DNA from: Symbiodinium natans
Lineage: Eukaryota > Sar > Dinophyceae > Suessiales > Symbiodiniaceae
DNA: 64,000 bases
NCBI GenBank assembly: GCA_905221605.1
Contig: CAJNDS010002180.1
Coordinates: forward strand, 545,763 to 609,762
Reading direction: 5' to 3'
The notes under the pieces were generated by a model, which was not told the origin of the DNA, made no database searches, and saw nothing but the letters and a program-made list of their open reading frames with translations. The translations under genes and the position numbers were made by a program. This document shows positions 1-11,523 of this stretch, in pieces; position 1 is the first letter of the stretch, and each line of letters opens with the position of its first letter.

Positions 1-1284
1 TGCCCAGTCAGAGGAGAATGGATAAAGTGCATAGATCTTGGGTAGTATTTGGGGATCAGTGCCAACATCATCACCTTATGACCTCCCATCTACCCCAAAC
101 CCCAAACGAACCCTAAATCCCTATATAGATCCATCTAGTCGTACTCCTTTGTCCCAACCCGATTCTTTGCGAAGTCTTGCTTTCCGCCACCTCCCCCCTT
201 AACCCTAAACGCTACAATTGGTGGTGGGCTTTCGGTGTAGGGTCTCGGGCTATGGAACCATCTCGCGGAAATAAAAACAACTTCGCCACCCCAAGGGAAC
301 CAAGTACTTACCTACCCTTGGGATCAGGCTTTGGGCTTAAGTGTTTAGGGTTCAAGTGGTTGCTTGGCCCCAAGGCGAATAATTACTACTCATAGCCTTT
401 GTTTGGGTCCAAGTCCTAAACCCTAATCCCTGAACCCTAAACCCTAAACGCTAAACCCTAAACCCTAAACCCTAAACAGCCCGGTACGCCGCTGGGGATC
501 GAGCCTCGGCCTCCCAGGTGTACTGGGGCCCCTAAACCCTCAAGCCATGCAATTCGGATGTAGGGTTTAGGGTTTAGGATTTAGGGTTTAGGGTTTAGGG
601 TTTAGGGGCTCTTTATAGGGCTTATAGGGTTTATAGGGTCCATAAGGTTTATAGCTTTATAGGGTAGGCCAAAATCTCAAAGCCCTCCCGCGCGAGGCCA
701 CGTTTCAGGCGTGCTGCCGGCGAGTCGGTTGGACGGGCAGCAGCCCAGGCCGTTCTCTTGCCCTCGCGGTCTTAAGTGGTTCAGGGTTAGGGTTTAGGGT
801 TTAGGGTTTACCTGAAACCTAACTTGTAGTTAAGCCTGGTCTACGGTCTTGGGTTCTCACTCCTTCTCATTCGTCCACATCCCCAGAAGCGGAACATTAA
901 AACCTAACACCCAGAACCTTGAAGCCTGTAGCTACTAGACACAGAATCTACAGGCCCTACGCACCCTGTAGACCCTACAAGCCATAAACGCAGTATCTGC
1001 AAGCCCTCTAAGTCCTGGAAGCCATCGACCCCTCAGAAAGCCCTCGAAGCTCTGTAGCCCCAGACTTCACCTTTTGTCGTGTCCTCCGGTAGATGCACCT
1101 GAGCTTCCAACTCTGCAGTTTCTTTTTGTTGGGCTCGCAGCTTCCTGAAGCTTCATCCCAGTGCGAGTTGCCACCATAACACCATCACATCTAAACTCTA
1201 AACTCCCAAACCCTAGACCCTAGACCCTAAGCCCTAAACCCTAAACCCTAAACCCTGACATCCTCCTCTCATCCCCCACCAAAA
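1..1284. repeat. Telomere-type repeats, no gene resolved
   Basis: This stretch holds scattered CCCTAAA units (about 421-478, 1197-1257) and TTTAGGG units (about 560-605, 785-810) in diverged single-copy sequence. I see no coding exon that I can support. The GC-rich piece at about 680-770 could be an exon, but no frame is convincing. Confidence 0.6.
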
Positions 1285-1377
1285 AAGGGTCCCGGCTGAT
1301 CAGGTCCTTCACATGCGCGGCGCTGGCAGCCGCCGCCGTCCGCATGGGCATCGAGAGTGCCCCTGCACAGCTTAACC
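1285..1377 (+). CDS. Candidate exon with a signal-peptide-like hydrophobic stretch
   Basis: A GC-rich island lies between C-strand telomeric repeats. One frame reads S-R-L-I-R-S-F-T-C-A-A-L-A-A-A-A-V-R-M-G, which resembles a secretory signal or membrane anchor. There is no upstream ATG in frame, so it would be an internal or second exon. It may belong to the Ala/Pro/Lys-rich exons that follow on the same strand. No product is recognised and the borders are approximate. Confidence 0.3.
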
Positions 1378-1382
1378 TTGGC

Positions 1383-1460
1383 CCTAAACCCTAAACCCTA
1401 AACCCTAAACCCTAAACCCTAAACCCTAAACCCTAAACCCTAAACCCTAAACCCTAAACC
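1383..1460. repeat. CCCTAAA array
   Basis: About eleven near-perfect tandem CCCTAAA units. They are directly followed by TTTAGGG-orientation units, so the two strands face each other just before an introner-like element at 1488. Confidence 0.95.
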
Positions 1461-1487
1461 GTTTTAGGGTTAAGGGTTTAGGGTTAG

Positions 1488-1560
1488 CTTGGTAGCCTAG
1501 TGGTACACTTTTTTCTTTTGGGGTTCAAGGTTCACGTATACAGGCTACTGGGCTACCAAG
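1488..1560 (+). mobile_element. Introner-like element, family A (short copy)
   Basis: It starts CTTGGTAGCCTAGTGG and ends ACTGGGCTACCAAG, an inverted-repeat pair of about 14 bp shared with the family A introns in this window. It is only 73 bp, with the internal part shortened. The flanks show no clear 4-bp duplication and there is no exon beside it, so it may be nested inside a larger intron. Confidence 0.6.
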
Positions 1561-1593
1561 TATCCTACTGGTTCTTAGTAGTGTTTAGGGTTG

Positions 1594-1697
1594 CCTAGGT
1601 AGGTCCTTTGGATTTCAGGTTTTCTCTTGTTGCGTTCATGAGATTATATTCAGGAGTTTACGACTATGTTTCCAGAGAGTTTCAAGGGCCAAGCTAG
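1594..1697 (+). mobile_element. Introner-like element, family H (CTAGGTAGG... end)
   Basis: It begins CCTAGGTAGG and ends GGGCCAAGCTAGG. Internal blocks match the introns at 27257 and 59402 (ATTCAGGA..., CAGAG.GTTTCAAGGGCC). No flanking exon is recognised. Confidence 0.45.
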
Positions 1698-1727
1698 GAA
1701 TGAGGTACCCGAAAGAACCCGCTAAAG

Positions 1728-1735
1728 GGTATATA

Positions 1736-1777
<42 letters not shown>
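1728..1777. repeat. TA / GA microsatellite
   Basis: An (AT)n run interrupted by AC and followed by (AG)n. No gene is near. Confidence 0.9.
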
Positions 1778-1780
<3 letters not shown>

Positions 1781-2216
1781 GGAGATACATATAGAGGGAT
1801 TTAAGGTGCCTAATTCCCTCATTCCCTACGAAGCTGCCGGTTTCTAGGTAGTGGCCACAGGCCAAAGGGCTTATCAGGGTTTAGACGGGCAAACACGGGT
1901 TCACAAGGGCTTGTAAAGGCTTTCTTGGGTTTAGGCCCCACACCCTAAACCTTTTTTTTCCCTTCCCCCCAAACCTGAACCCTAAGCCCCAAACCCCCTC
2001 TTTGATTTGGGTTCAAGAGCATCTCGCTGAAGCTTTGAACGCCCAACCCAAGGTTGCCCCCTGAGGGGCACTCCAGACCACCCTGAAATTCGTGGGGGTT
2101 TTGGGCTTTTGGAATTTTATAGGGTTTAGTGTTTAGGGTTTAGGGTATAGGGTTTAGGGGTTCAGGAACCTTATAAACCCCAAACCCTGCACCCCAGAAA
2201 CCTTAACTGGGAAGTA

Positions 2217-5200
2217 GATGAGGTCGCCGCGCCCAAGCCAGAGTCAGCATCTCCAAGCGAGCACAGGACAGGCAAAACTTTTTGAAAACCCCTGCAAGAC
2301 CTCGAATCCCTTGTAACCATTATAAATAAACCTAGATAAAGACTTCTAGGCTCTACTACCCTAAACCCTAAACCCTAAACCCTAAACCCTAAACCCTAAA
2401 CCCTAAACCCTAAACCCTAAACCCTAAACCCTAAACCCTAAACCCTAAACCCTAGACAGGACTTGCTTAAGCTCAGAGGGCTCTTGGGTCTGGGCTAGGG
2501 GCCTTCAGAGCTTTGGCCCAAAATGGAAGCCGGGTTTAGGGTTTAGGGTTTAGGGTTTAGGGTTTAGGGTTTAGGGTTTAGGGCTCAGAGTTTGCGATTC
2601 GCCTGGGCCGGCGATTTGCTAGGCCCCTTTACATCACTATGTAGGTATCACCCCACCTTACCATCATCCCTTTCCGTCTGAATCATCTATAATATTTTCT
2701 TACTTGACTGTCGTCACTATTTACAAGGATTCATGCAGCCTGACGGGTCTCAGGGTGGGGTTTCAGGGTGTCCCAGGTGGGGTGGTCCCGTGGGGTTCCT
2801 GAGGGCTCGAAGCCCAAAACGTAAGGTTTGAATATTCATAGGTTCTAGGGTTGTAGAGGCTAAGGGGCTTAGGGGTTTCACAGGGCTTCAGGGTATTGTA
2901 GGGTCTTCGTGTTGCAAGCCATGGCTCGTTGAGGGTTTAGGGTGCAGGGTTTAGGGTTTGGGCCCTAAACCCTAAACCCTAAACCGTAAAGTCTTTTGTT
3001 GAAAGCCGGGTACAAAACGGTACTACTGTACTGTCATTTGCCTATGCTGGCAACTGTTGCTAGAGAGGGGAGCCAACCGAAGTTGGGGTGTCGGGTGTGC
3101 TGGTTAAGCAAGCTGGGCAGTCGTTTTGTGGGAGCTTGGCACGCGTTCCCCTGCTTCAAACTCGCTTTCTAATTACATGTCACTCCATGCCAGGATGAAC
3201 CCTCGAACCTCTGACATAAACCCGAACGCTCCATGTACCCCTCCAACTGGTCTAGGGTCTAGGGTTGAGGGTTTAGGGTTTAGGGTTTAGGCCGACCTTA
3301 TGAAAGATTGCACATTAGGCCAACCTCGAGGCCTATCAAAGTTCCCTGAACCCTAGAAACCCTAAGCCCTAGACACAATGAGGGAAACCCTAAAGTCTGC
3401 AAACCCAATAACCCCTACAAAGCCCTATTCAACCGTCTGAAACCGTATAAACGCTAGAATACCCTTTCAAATCCCTCGAAAAAGCCTCTGTAAGAACCCT
3501 CTAAGACTCCTAGAAAATCCTACAAATCCCTACAAAGCACTAGAAACCCCCAAGCCCAAAACCCTGTTTGGAAATCGCAGGACTCGGGGGCGTCCAGTCC
3601 GCCCCCGGCGCCCAAGAGCACAGCCACGGCGGCGGATTTAGGGGCTTGGGGATAATTGCAGGGTTTGGGCGGTGGAAGCCCTGAACCCTAAACCCTAAAT
3701 CGTAAACCCCAAACCCTAAACCCTAAATCCTAAACCCTAAACCCTATAAACCCTAGTTCGAGTTTAGGGTTGATATGGGATGTGGTTTGGCCTGGGGAGA
3801 AAGTTGAGGGCCTGCCCGAAAAAAAGAAGCTAATCAAGAAGGTAACGGACTCAGCAACTACCCATAGATCAACCCGAAGCCTAAACCCGAAACCCTAAAC
3901 CCTAAACCCGAAACCCTAAACGCCCTAAACGTAAGGGACCAGTAAAAAAGGAAAAAAGAAGAAACCCTAAACGTAAGGGACCAGGAACTGCCCTTATCTC
4001 AATCTGAAGCTCTTCAAAACGCAGCTCTCAAGGCCAAAGCTGCGCCAGAGGGAGCGCCGAAGGCTCCGCCAGGAGCATGCGGTTTAGGGTTTAGGGTTTG
4101 GGGTTTGGGGTTTGGGGTTTAGGGTTTGGGGTTTAGGTTTAGGGGTTTGGGGTTTAGATTTTGGGGTTGAGGATGTGGTTTAGGGGTTTAGGGTTTAGGT
4201 TTCGAGGGTTTCGCCCCTTGGATACCTGGAAGTAGGTTTGCAGGGTCTAACCTATTTGCAGGGTCAGACCCGGGCAAGGTACCCTGAGCCTTGCCGTCTC
4301 GGGCCTTTTTTGGGGTTCTGAAAAACCCTGAAACCCTAAACCCAGGGCTAAACCCTGAACCCTAAACCCTAAACCCTAAACCCTACAACTTGCTAGGCTT
4401 CCAAGAAAGAGGGTTCCTGTGCAGCCCCAGAAGCGCCGATCTCTTCAACCCGCATCTTATCCAGCTTCCCCTAAACCCTAAACCCTAAATCCTAAACCCT
4501 AAACCCTAAACCCTAAACTCCCAACCCTGAACCTTAGAAAACCCTAAACCCTAAACCCTAAACCCTTGCAGTACCCGCGGCACCGAAGTCGCCCCCTGCG
4601 GCCGCGCCCAGCGCCGCAGCCAAGCCGCCCTTGGCGGCGGCGCCACCGCCGCCGCCGCCCCAGCCTAAGGCCAAGGCCCCGGCCCCTGCCGAAGCCAAAG
4701 CGGCGGCTTTGTTGCACTCTATAAGGTTTAGGGTTTAGGGTTTAGGGTTTAGGGTTTAGGGTTTAGGGTTTAGGGCTTAGGGCTGGGGGTTTAGGGTTTA
4801 AGGTTAAAGGCCATGGACATAGTCATGCCATAGTCATTGTTTTGTCGGGGGCTCGTTCCTTTGTGCACTTTCTCAGCGGACCCACAGTAATTTGGCAAGC
4901 ATCGTAAGAGCCGATTTCTGCGGACCGAACTGCAAAGAAATGAACTGAAATGTTACCGTTTGCTTGGGTGCTCAGAGTGACTCGGTAGATAAGAAAGTCA
5001 AGGTCGTATCTCAAGTTAGATAACCTAGCCCTGCCACAGTTATGGCGACTCTTTTTTCGCCCAGCCATAATTTCAAGCTCATGTTTCCTCTTGTACTAAC
5101 ACTTCTTAACAGGAACTACAGTACCCTTACTATAATCCCTATGGAGGACTGCTAGCATAAGGGGGAACATCCCAACTCATAACTCTTCAAGCTCCTTCTG

Positions 5201-8200
5201 AAACCCACGGAGGGTGGGTTAGGGTTTAGGGTTCAGGGTTCAGGGTCTAGGAAACCCTCAGCACTGGAAACGGGGGTCCGAAGTAGTTGGGTCTAAGCAA
5301 ATTTGACCTTCGGAATTGCTCTCGATTCTGCGGTATCCACATACACATCGACAGAGTTCCTTCAGAGGGTTTACGAAGTTTACCTTAAACCCTAAACCCT
5401 AAACCCTAAACCCTAAATTAGGGTGCGTAGTGTGGAGGGTTTAGAGTGGGGGGGGGAGCTGCAAGGCCCCCTTTTTTGTGCCGACAACCGATACAAGGAT
5501 CTACGTACGGAGGCAGGGACTTCCCAGAAAAGTACACACATATGTATGTATATATACATATATCCTAAATCCTAAACCCGAAACCCAAACCCTACACTCC
5601 CAAGTATCATATATATATATATATGCCCCCCCCCCCTCTTATGTAGGGCAGCCCCGCAGAAAAGGTGCCATCATGTAGAGAACTGACCATATTAAACAGA
5701 CAAGTGATATAGTGTACACGATCATCTCATGTTTTTTACATACTCTTAGTGGTAGAGTAGGCAACCTTTAACCTTTTTGGGGTACTATATTCCCCTTATA
5801 ATCCCAAAGGTTCACCTTTACTTACCCCAGGATACTGGACAACTAAGTACTTTTGTTTTAGATCTCACAATATTGAATTGTAGTAGACCTCAACTGCAGG
5901 GACCGGGAAAGTTTCCCGTTCAGACGGTGCCTGGGCCCTAAGCCCTAAACGCGCAACCCTAAGCCCTAAACCCGAAACCCTAAACCCTAAACCCTAAGCG
6001 CCTACACCCTAAACCCTGAACCCTAGGGACGTCCTTGGAAGCTGAATCCTCAGGCTGCTGCGGCCCCGGCGCCCAAAGCCAAGCCGGAGGCGAAGGGTTT
6101 GGTGGGTTTTTGGGTTGGGATGTTTTCCCCCTTCTTTTATAGAACGGGGTTTAGGTTTCAGGGTTTCAGGGTTTCAGGGTTTAGGGTTTAGGGTTTAGGG
6201 TTTAGGGTTTAGGGTTTAGGGTTTAGGGTTTAGGGTTTAGGGTTGGGGTGTTCCCCCTTATACTAACAGTCCTTAATAGGGATTTTAAATAGGGGGTACT
6301 ATAATCCCTATTCAGGACTGCTAGTATAAGGGGGGACAGAACATCCCAAGTTTAGGGTTTAGAGTTTAGGGTTTAGGCTGTAGGGCATTGGGTTTGGGGT
6401 GTAATTAAGGTTTTAGTAGGCTGAAGGCCCTGTGACGAATAGCACTTCAGGGCTCCGGTGTGCTTTACCCCTAAACTACCCCAAACCCCTAAACCCCGAA
6501 ACCCTAAGCCCCTAAGCCCCCTCAACCCCTAAGCCCCCTCAACCCCTAAACCCTAAACCCTAAACCTTAAACCCTAAACCCTAAACCCTAAACCCTAAAC
6601 CCTAAACCCTAAACCCTAAACCCTAAACCCTAAACCCTAAACCCTAAACCCTAAACCCTAGTCTGTTGTGGCTTCTACGACTTTTTTTCAACCCCACCCT
6701 TCGGAGCTGCGAAGTCTGACATGTCGAGGCGCAGTTTTTTTGCTGCCTCCAGAGGCTTTATTAGGGTTTAGGAGGGTTTAGGGTTTAGGGTTTAAATGCT
6801 GCTTGTTAATGCTCCGCCCTCTTTTCTAGGACAAGTTCGCTGGGCTATTCCAGGATCGAGCCAGTGTGGGAGAGGTCCCCTGTGAAGACATGCCAAGCTA
6901 GCTAAGGTTTCTCTTTAAGCCCTAAACCCTGAACCCCAAACCCTAAACCCGAAGCCGCAACCTCAACCCGAATGAAAAGCCCTAACCCACCAGCCTTTTC
7001 CTTTTTGTTCCCTTTCTTAGGCAACCCTTGGGGTGTGCCCCCTTATGCTAACAGCTCCTTTAATAGGGATTCCAATAGCCCCTACTATAATCCCCATCAA
7101 GGACTGTTAGTATAAGGGGGAACATATCAAGGCCACCCTTTGCACAACCAGAACAGCTCTGTCTATAGAGGCCCAAATGGTCCCGATGGTAGGAGGCGGG
7201 GGGTTATTGCGCTAAAGAGGGCGGAGCAGTACAATCTTATACTGTCGACACTTACATCCTCAGAATATGTTTCGCTGCACCCGGATCAGGATAATGATAG
7301 TCAGAGCTACGGGAAGCCGGTTGCAGTTTACACTTGCTCAGGCCCCGGCAAGTAAAGCCAAGCCGGAGGTGAAGGAAGCACCAAAGACAGAGGCGCCACA
7401 CCTGTTTAAAGGATAAGTGTGCCTGAAGGCAAGGTGTCCCTTCGTCGGGAACTGCAAACCATGGCCTAGGACCATATTACAGTTCAGTGCTCCGCTTTGT
7501 GATGGCTTCGATGCTTGCTTGCTTTCGACACCGTTTGAGAGCATGTTTCGCAGCACCCGGATCAGGATAGTCAGGGCTACTGGAAGCTGGTTGCACTTTG
7601 TGCAACAACTCTCAACATCCCAGGCCCCGGCACCTAAAGCCAAGCCGGAGGCGAAGGAAGCAGCCAAGACAGAGGCGCGACACCCGTTGAAGGTTCAAGT
7701 GTGCCTGAAGGCAGCAAGGTGTCTCGATGGGACTTCTTTGGGAATGAAAGCCATGCCCTACGACATATTGCAGTTCAGGGCTCCGGTTTGTGAGCGCTTC
7801 GCGGCAAACAGCTGTAGGTTGCAATCTGATGATTCAAGTCGCATCCTTGCTTTTGTTTAAATCATCTCCACTTTCTTCATGAGAAGCAGCATCGAAGGTT
7901 GGGTCGGTTCGCAAGATCACTTGCGATTTGCAAATCAACATCAACTTTGCGCACTTCTTCGATTGCATAGTTCGTGACTTCTTTCGATAGAACTGCTTGC
8001 TTTCGACACTCTTATCCTGAGAATGTGTTTCGTAGCACCCGGATCAGGATAATCAGGGCTACTGGAAGCTGGTTGCAGAGTTTGTGCTTGCGCCAGCTGC
8101 CAGAAACCTAACACTGTGGACGCCACCCTGCTGGAATCCAAGCATCAAGGCCTTAAATTCAATAAAACACCTGAACCCGAAACCCTAAACCCTGAACAAC

Positions 8201-9846
8201 AATTCTCAAACATCCAAGGCCCCGGCAGCTAAAGCCAAGCCGGAGGCAAAGGAACCAGCAAAGACGGAGGCACGACCTCGGCTAACCTAATATAGGGTTC
8301 GGAATAGTTGCTAATAATATTCCCTTATGGTCCCTTTATACTTATATTTGAATCGCCCCCCCAAAGCCCTGTTCTATGTAATTATTCAGGCCCCTAAAGT
8401 ATTCGCGTGCTTGAACGGTGGGTGGCCTGACAAAGCATTTCAACTTTTGCATGTTAGCATCACGCCCTAGCATTCTGGGAATCGGGCTAAGGGAGACTGT
8501 AAGGAAAAACATTATGCACCTGCTTCGGCTGTTGCAAGCCCTATAAAAGCCCTAAGCCCTGTCGTCTCTAGGCCGTCAACATACACCGAAGACAGCGCAG
8601 CAGCAGCCCTATACGCAGAAATCCTCTGCCGGAATCAAACCCTTACCCAAAGTAAGGGGCAACTTCGCCCGCAAGAAGGCTTCAACAGTTGAATTAGTTA
8701 GGGTTTTCCGGCGTGCTTGTAGTCGACTGGCTTTTTAAGGTGTATTCCGCATGGGCAATGAGGCCCCCCTCCCCCCCCCCCCCCAGGACCAGAACTGAAC
8801 GGCTAAGGGTTTAGGGTTGAGGTTTTGAGGGACCAGAACCCCCCAGTAGTAATTAGCCCATTTCCCTGGTTTTCAGACCCGATTAGACAAGCAGCAGATC
8901 ATCCTTTTAAACTGTGATGGGCGTTGATTGTTGTGCGCATGGGGCTTCAGATCCGTGTTCGAGACAGCTCGGAGTCTCTGAGGTAGCTCAGGCAGGATCT
9001 ACTCTAAACTAGAACCAGTTAGTACTTCATTGAGGCGGGGGGTGACAAACCCAATTCAAAACTATCGGCCCACTCGAGCATGCCGGTGACCCCTTCGTTC
9101 CCTTTAGTTGAGCGTTTCGGGCTTAGGGTCTAGGGTTTAGGGTTTAGGGTAACCTAGGACCCAGAAAATGACATTTTTAGGGCTTCGGCTCCTTATTTAG
9201 CCCTTCTAAACAAAAACGGGCACCCCTGTTTTGTTCCTAGGCTACTCTTCGTTCTAGGTTGGCATCCTGAGTATAAGTTGTTTCCAGGATATCCCTAAAC
9301 CCTAAACCCTAAACCCTAAACCCTAAACCCTAAACCCTAAACCCTAAACCCTAAACCCTAAACCCTAAACCCTAAACCCTAAACCCTAAACCCTAAACCC
9401 TAAACCCTAAACCCTAAACCCTAAACCCTAAACCCTAAACCCTAAACCCTAAACCCTAAACCCTAAACCCTAAACCCTAAACCCTAAACCCTAAACCCTA
9501 AACCCTAAACCCTAAACCCTAAACCCTAACCCATTTGTGGATTGATTTCAACGGGGCCTAAGCCCCCTGAGCCCTATGCCTCTAAACCCCTGAGCCTCCC
9601 TAAGACCCCGAAAGCTCCAAACACCTAAAGCCTCGAAACCTCAACCCTAAACCCCTAAACCCCTAAACCCCTAAACCCCTAAACCCCTAAACCCCTAAAC
9701 CCCTAACCCCAAACCCTAAGCCCTAAACCCTAAACCCTAAGCCCTAAGCCCTAAACCCTAAACCCTAAACCTTGAACCCTTCCTATGGGCCGCCTGGCGG
9801 AGGCGAAAGAGGCTCCCAAGGCCGAAGTCAAAGCGGAGGCGAAGCC
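2217..9846 (+). CDS. Exons of an Ala/Pro/Lys/Glu-rich low-complexity protein (unidentified)
   Basis: Short GC-rich islands in the + orientation encode similar low-complexity peptide: about 2219-2268 (VAAPKPESASPSE), 3573-3640 (Pro/Ala/Ser), 4018-4078 (LKAKAAPEGAPKAPP), 4403-4470, 4570-4720 (Ala/Pro-rich), 6058-6097 (AAPAPKAKPEAK), 7338-7400, 7618-7690, 8216-8280 and 9790-9846 (LAEAKEAPKAEVKAEAK), the last ending at a GAA|GTAAAC donor. The islands at about 4018 and 4403 join in frame by removing an intron from a GCTC donor to an AG|GCTT acceptor, giving ...GAPKASKKEG. The Lys/Glu/Ala/Pro composition resembles linker-histone-like tails or disordered linkers, but no domain is visible. Start, stop and the full exon set are not resolved. 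It could be more than one gene. Confidence 0.4.
2359..2455. repeat. CCCTAAA array
   Basis: About thirteen perfect units. A TTTAGGG array at 2533-2582 follows, giving two opposite-strand blocks about 80 bp apart. Confidence 0.95.
5080..5174. mobile_element. Palindromic MITE-like element, family C (diverged copy)
   Basis: It carries the block order of the family: ...GTACTAACA..., ...ACTATAATCCCTAT, then AGTATAAGGGGGAACATCCCA-like ends (here GCATAAGGGGGAACATCCCA). The left end is degraded. Confidence 0.6.
6243..6350. mobile_element. Palindromic MITE-like element, family C
   Basis: The ends are TTGGGGTGTTCCCCCTTATA and the matching TATAAGGGGGGACAGAACATCCCAA. Between them are two facing copies of CCTTAATAGGGATT-like sequence. 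The whole unit folds back on itself. It lies directly after a TTTAGGG array. Confidence 0.8.
6546..6659. repeat. CCCTAAA array
   Basis: About sixteen units with rare single-base variants (ACCTTAAA). Confidence 0.95.
7028..7131. mobile_element. Palindromic MITE-like element, family C
   Basis: The left end is TTGGGGTGTGCCCCCTTATG and the right end GTATAAGGGGGAACATATCAA. The internal arms AATAGGGATT and AATCCCCATC face each other. Confidence 0.8.
7180..8280 (+). repeat. Tandem duplication carrying an APAPKAKPEAK-encoding exon
   Basis: Blocks with AGCACCCGGATCAGGATA, GGAAGC(C/T)GGTTGCA and CCGGCA..AAAGCCAAGCCGGAGG recur at about 7275-7400, 7545-7690 and 8030-8280. The second and third also share TGCTTGCTTTCGACAC and GTGTGCCTGAAGGCA-type sequence with the spacer. 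Each unit carries a short open stretch encoding APxxKAKPEx-K-E. The spacing between copies is about 282 and 596 bp. This looks like multiplication of one exon together with its flanking intron. Confidence 0.75.
8297..8402. mobile_element. Repeat family E copy
   Basis: The left end is TTCGGAATAGTTGCTAATA, with TTATGGTCCCTTTATA inside and AATTATTCAGGCCCC at the right. The same order of blocks occurs at 24585 and 57536. The function is not known. The 24585 copy directly follows a coding exon. Confidence 0.65.
9295..9530. repeat. Longest CCCTAAA array of the window
   Basis: About 33 perfect heptamers without interruption. At 9647-9705 an eight-base variant, CCCCTAAA, is itself tandemly repeated. 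Confidence 0.97.
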
Positions 9847-10926
9847 CCAGGGGCCTGAAGTAAACCCTAAACCCTAAACCGCTGCCTTTGGCTTGGTAGT
9901 CCCTTGGTGCCCTTTTCCTTTTTTAGGGTTGGTTCAAGGTTCCCTTATAATAAAGTAACCACCCCCCCAAAAAAAAAAAGTGTACCCTTCTTATAAGCTG
10001 TTTCCTTGGCTACCAAGTTGTTTTTGGGAGAGTAGAGTCAAGGGATGAAGACTCGTACCCCTAAGGTTGTACCCCTAAAGGTTCCCCTTAATATACTCCT
10101 AGTATGGCCCTTATATTCCCTAGGGATCCCCAAAAAGGGTCCCCAAAACCCAAGGGTACAACCTTAAGGGTCCAAGGTAGAAAGCCTAGATAGAGGGGGC
10201 TAGGTTTGAGAGCTTAAGGTTAGCAAGTTGTTTTTGTCGTTGGCTTTCTTCCAGGGTGTTTTCAGGGTTTTAGGAAGCCAGGGTTTTAGGAATTCAGGGT
10301 TTGAGGAATTCAGGGTTTTAGGAATGTGGGGTTTGAGGTGTAGGGGTGGCGGGGAGGCGGGATGAGTGCGCATCCCCAATGTCCCTACATACATCCAACA
10401 ACAGCAATACAGACACCTTTAACCCCAAGTATTGTCGGTTTAGGATTTAGGGTTGTTAAAATGTCCTTCACCCAAACCCTATTGTTCGGGAGAGCTCTGC
10501 ACGACGCTCTGACAGCGTGAGGTACTTGTTGCACAGAGCATAAAGAGCTAACCAAAGCAACGCCGTAATTTGAAAGACTCGAAACCCTAAACCCAACAAT
10601 CGCAAATCTTCTAAACTCTTTTTTTAGTCAAACCCACAAACTAGTTGTTTAAACCGCTACCAAGAGCGATAGCCTACCCCGACCCATCGGATTGGCCTTG
10701 GACCGTGGGCACACAGCCATGCCGCATTCATTCCTCTCTTCCCCGAAGGGCCCATGTACCCTATATAGAGTTTAAGGTATGGGCCCCTCAGCCCTAAGCC
10801 CTAAACCCTAAACCCTAAACCCTACTAAACCCCTGATAAGGTTTCTGAGAGGCGAAAGGTTTCTCCCGAGCTTGGCCCCGGGTTGTGCCCCACATGTTGG
10901 CCCCTGAAAATGAAGTGCGGATCCTC

Positions 10927-11085
10927 AAGCCCTAAACCCTAAACCCTAAACCCTAAGCCCTAAGCCCTAAGCCCTAAGCCCTAAGCCTTAAGCCCTAAGC
11001 CCTAAGCCCTAAGCCCTAAGCCCTAAGCCCTAAGCCCTAAGCCCTAAGCCCTAAGCCCTAAGCCCTAAGCCCTAAGCCCTAAACC
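10927..11085. repeat. Variant telomeric array (CCCTAAG)
   Basis: After three canonical units the array switches to about twenty units of CCCTAAG (one CCTTAAG), then back to a canonical unit. The block is homogenised for one variant. Confidence 0.95.
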
Positions 11086-11523
11086 CAATACAGGTTCCTA
11101 TCTTCTCATACAGGGCCCAATGTTGGGGGGCAAAACATGTGTTCTTAGAACAGATACCTAGACCCAGAAGGGAATATCAGCATGTATTGGGGGTGGGGGG
11201 GGGGGGGAGTGTTGGGGAGGTGGTTACTAGGCTTCAGGGAGGGGTGGTTTAAAGCTTGAGGTTTGGACGATGAAAGATTTTGGGGTTTAGGGTTTAGGGT
11301 TTGATGATTTTACTGTGCGTTTGATTAACGAAGTCTTCGTGAGTTCGAAGACTTGCACGTTGCGGTGCTGTTGCCTCAAACGGCTTGCGTTTTCGGGGTG
11401 TGGGCTTCTGGGCCGACTCGCAGCCACTTCCTTCAAACCTAGTGAAGGTAGTAGGGTTTAGGGTTTAGGGTTTAGGGAGGGTTTAGGGTTTAGGGTTTAG
11501 GGTTTAGGGTCTAGTGGCTCCCG

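Noticed and set aside
4823-5068. An 81-residue minus-strand ORF.
   Set aside because: It has no recognisable domain. It lies between repeats and overlaps no exon signals that I could connect.
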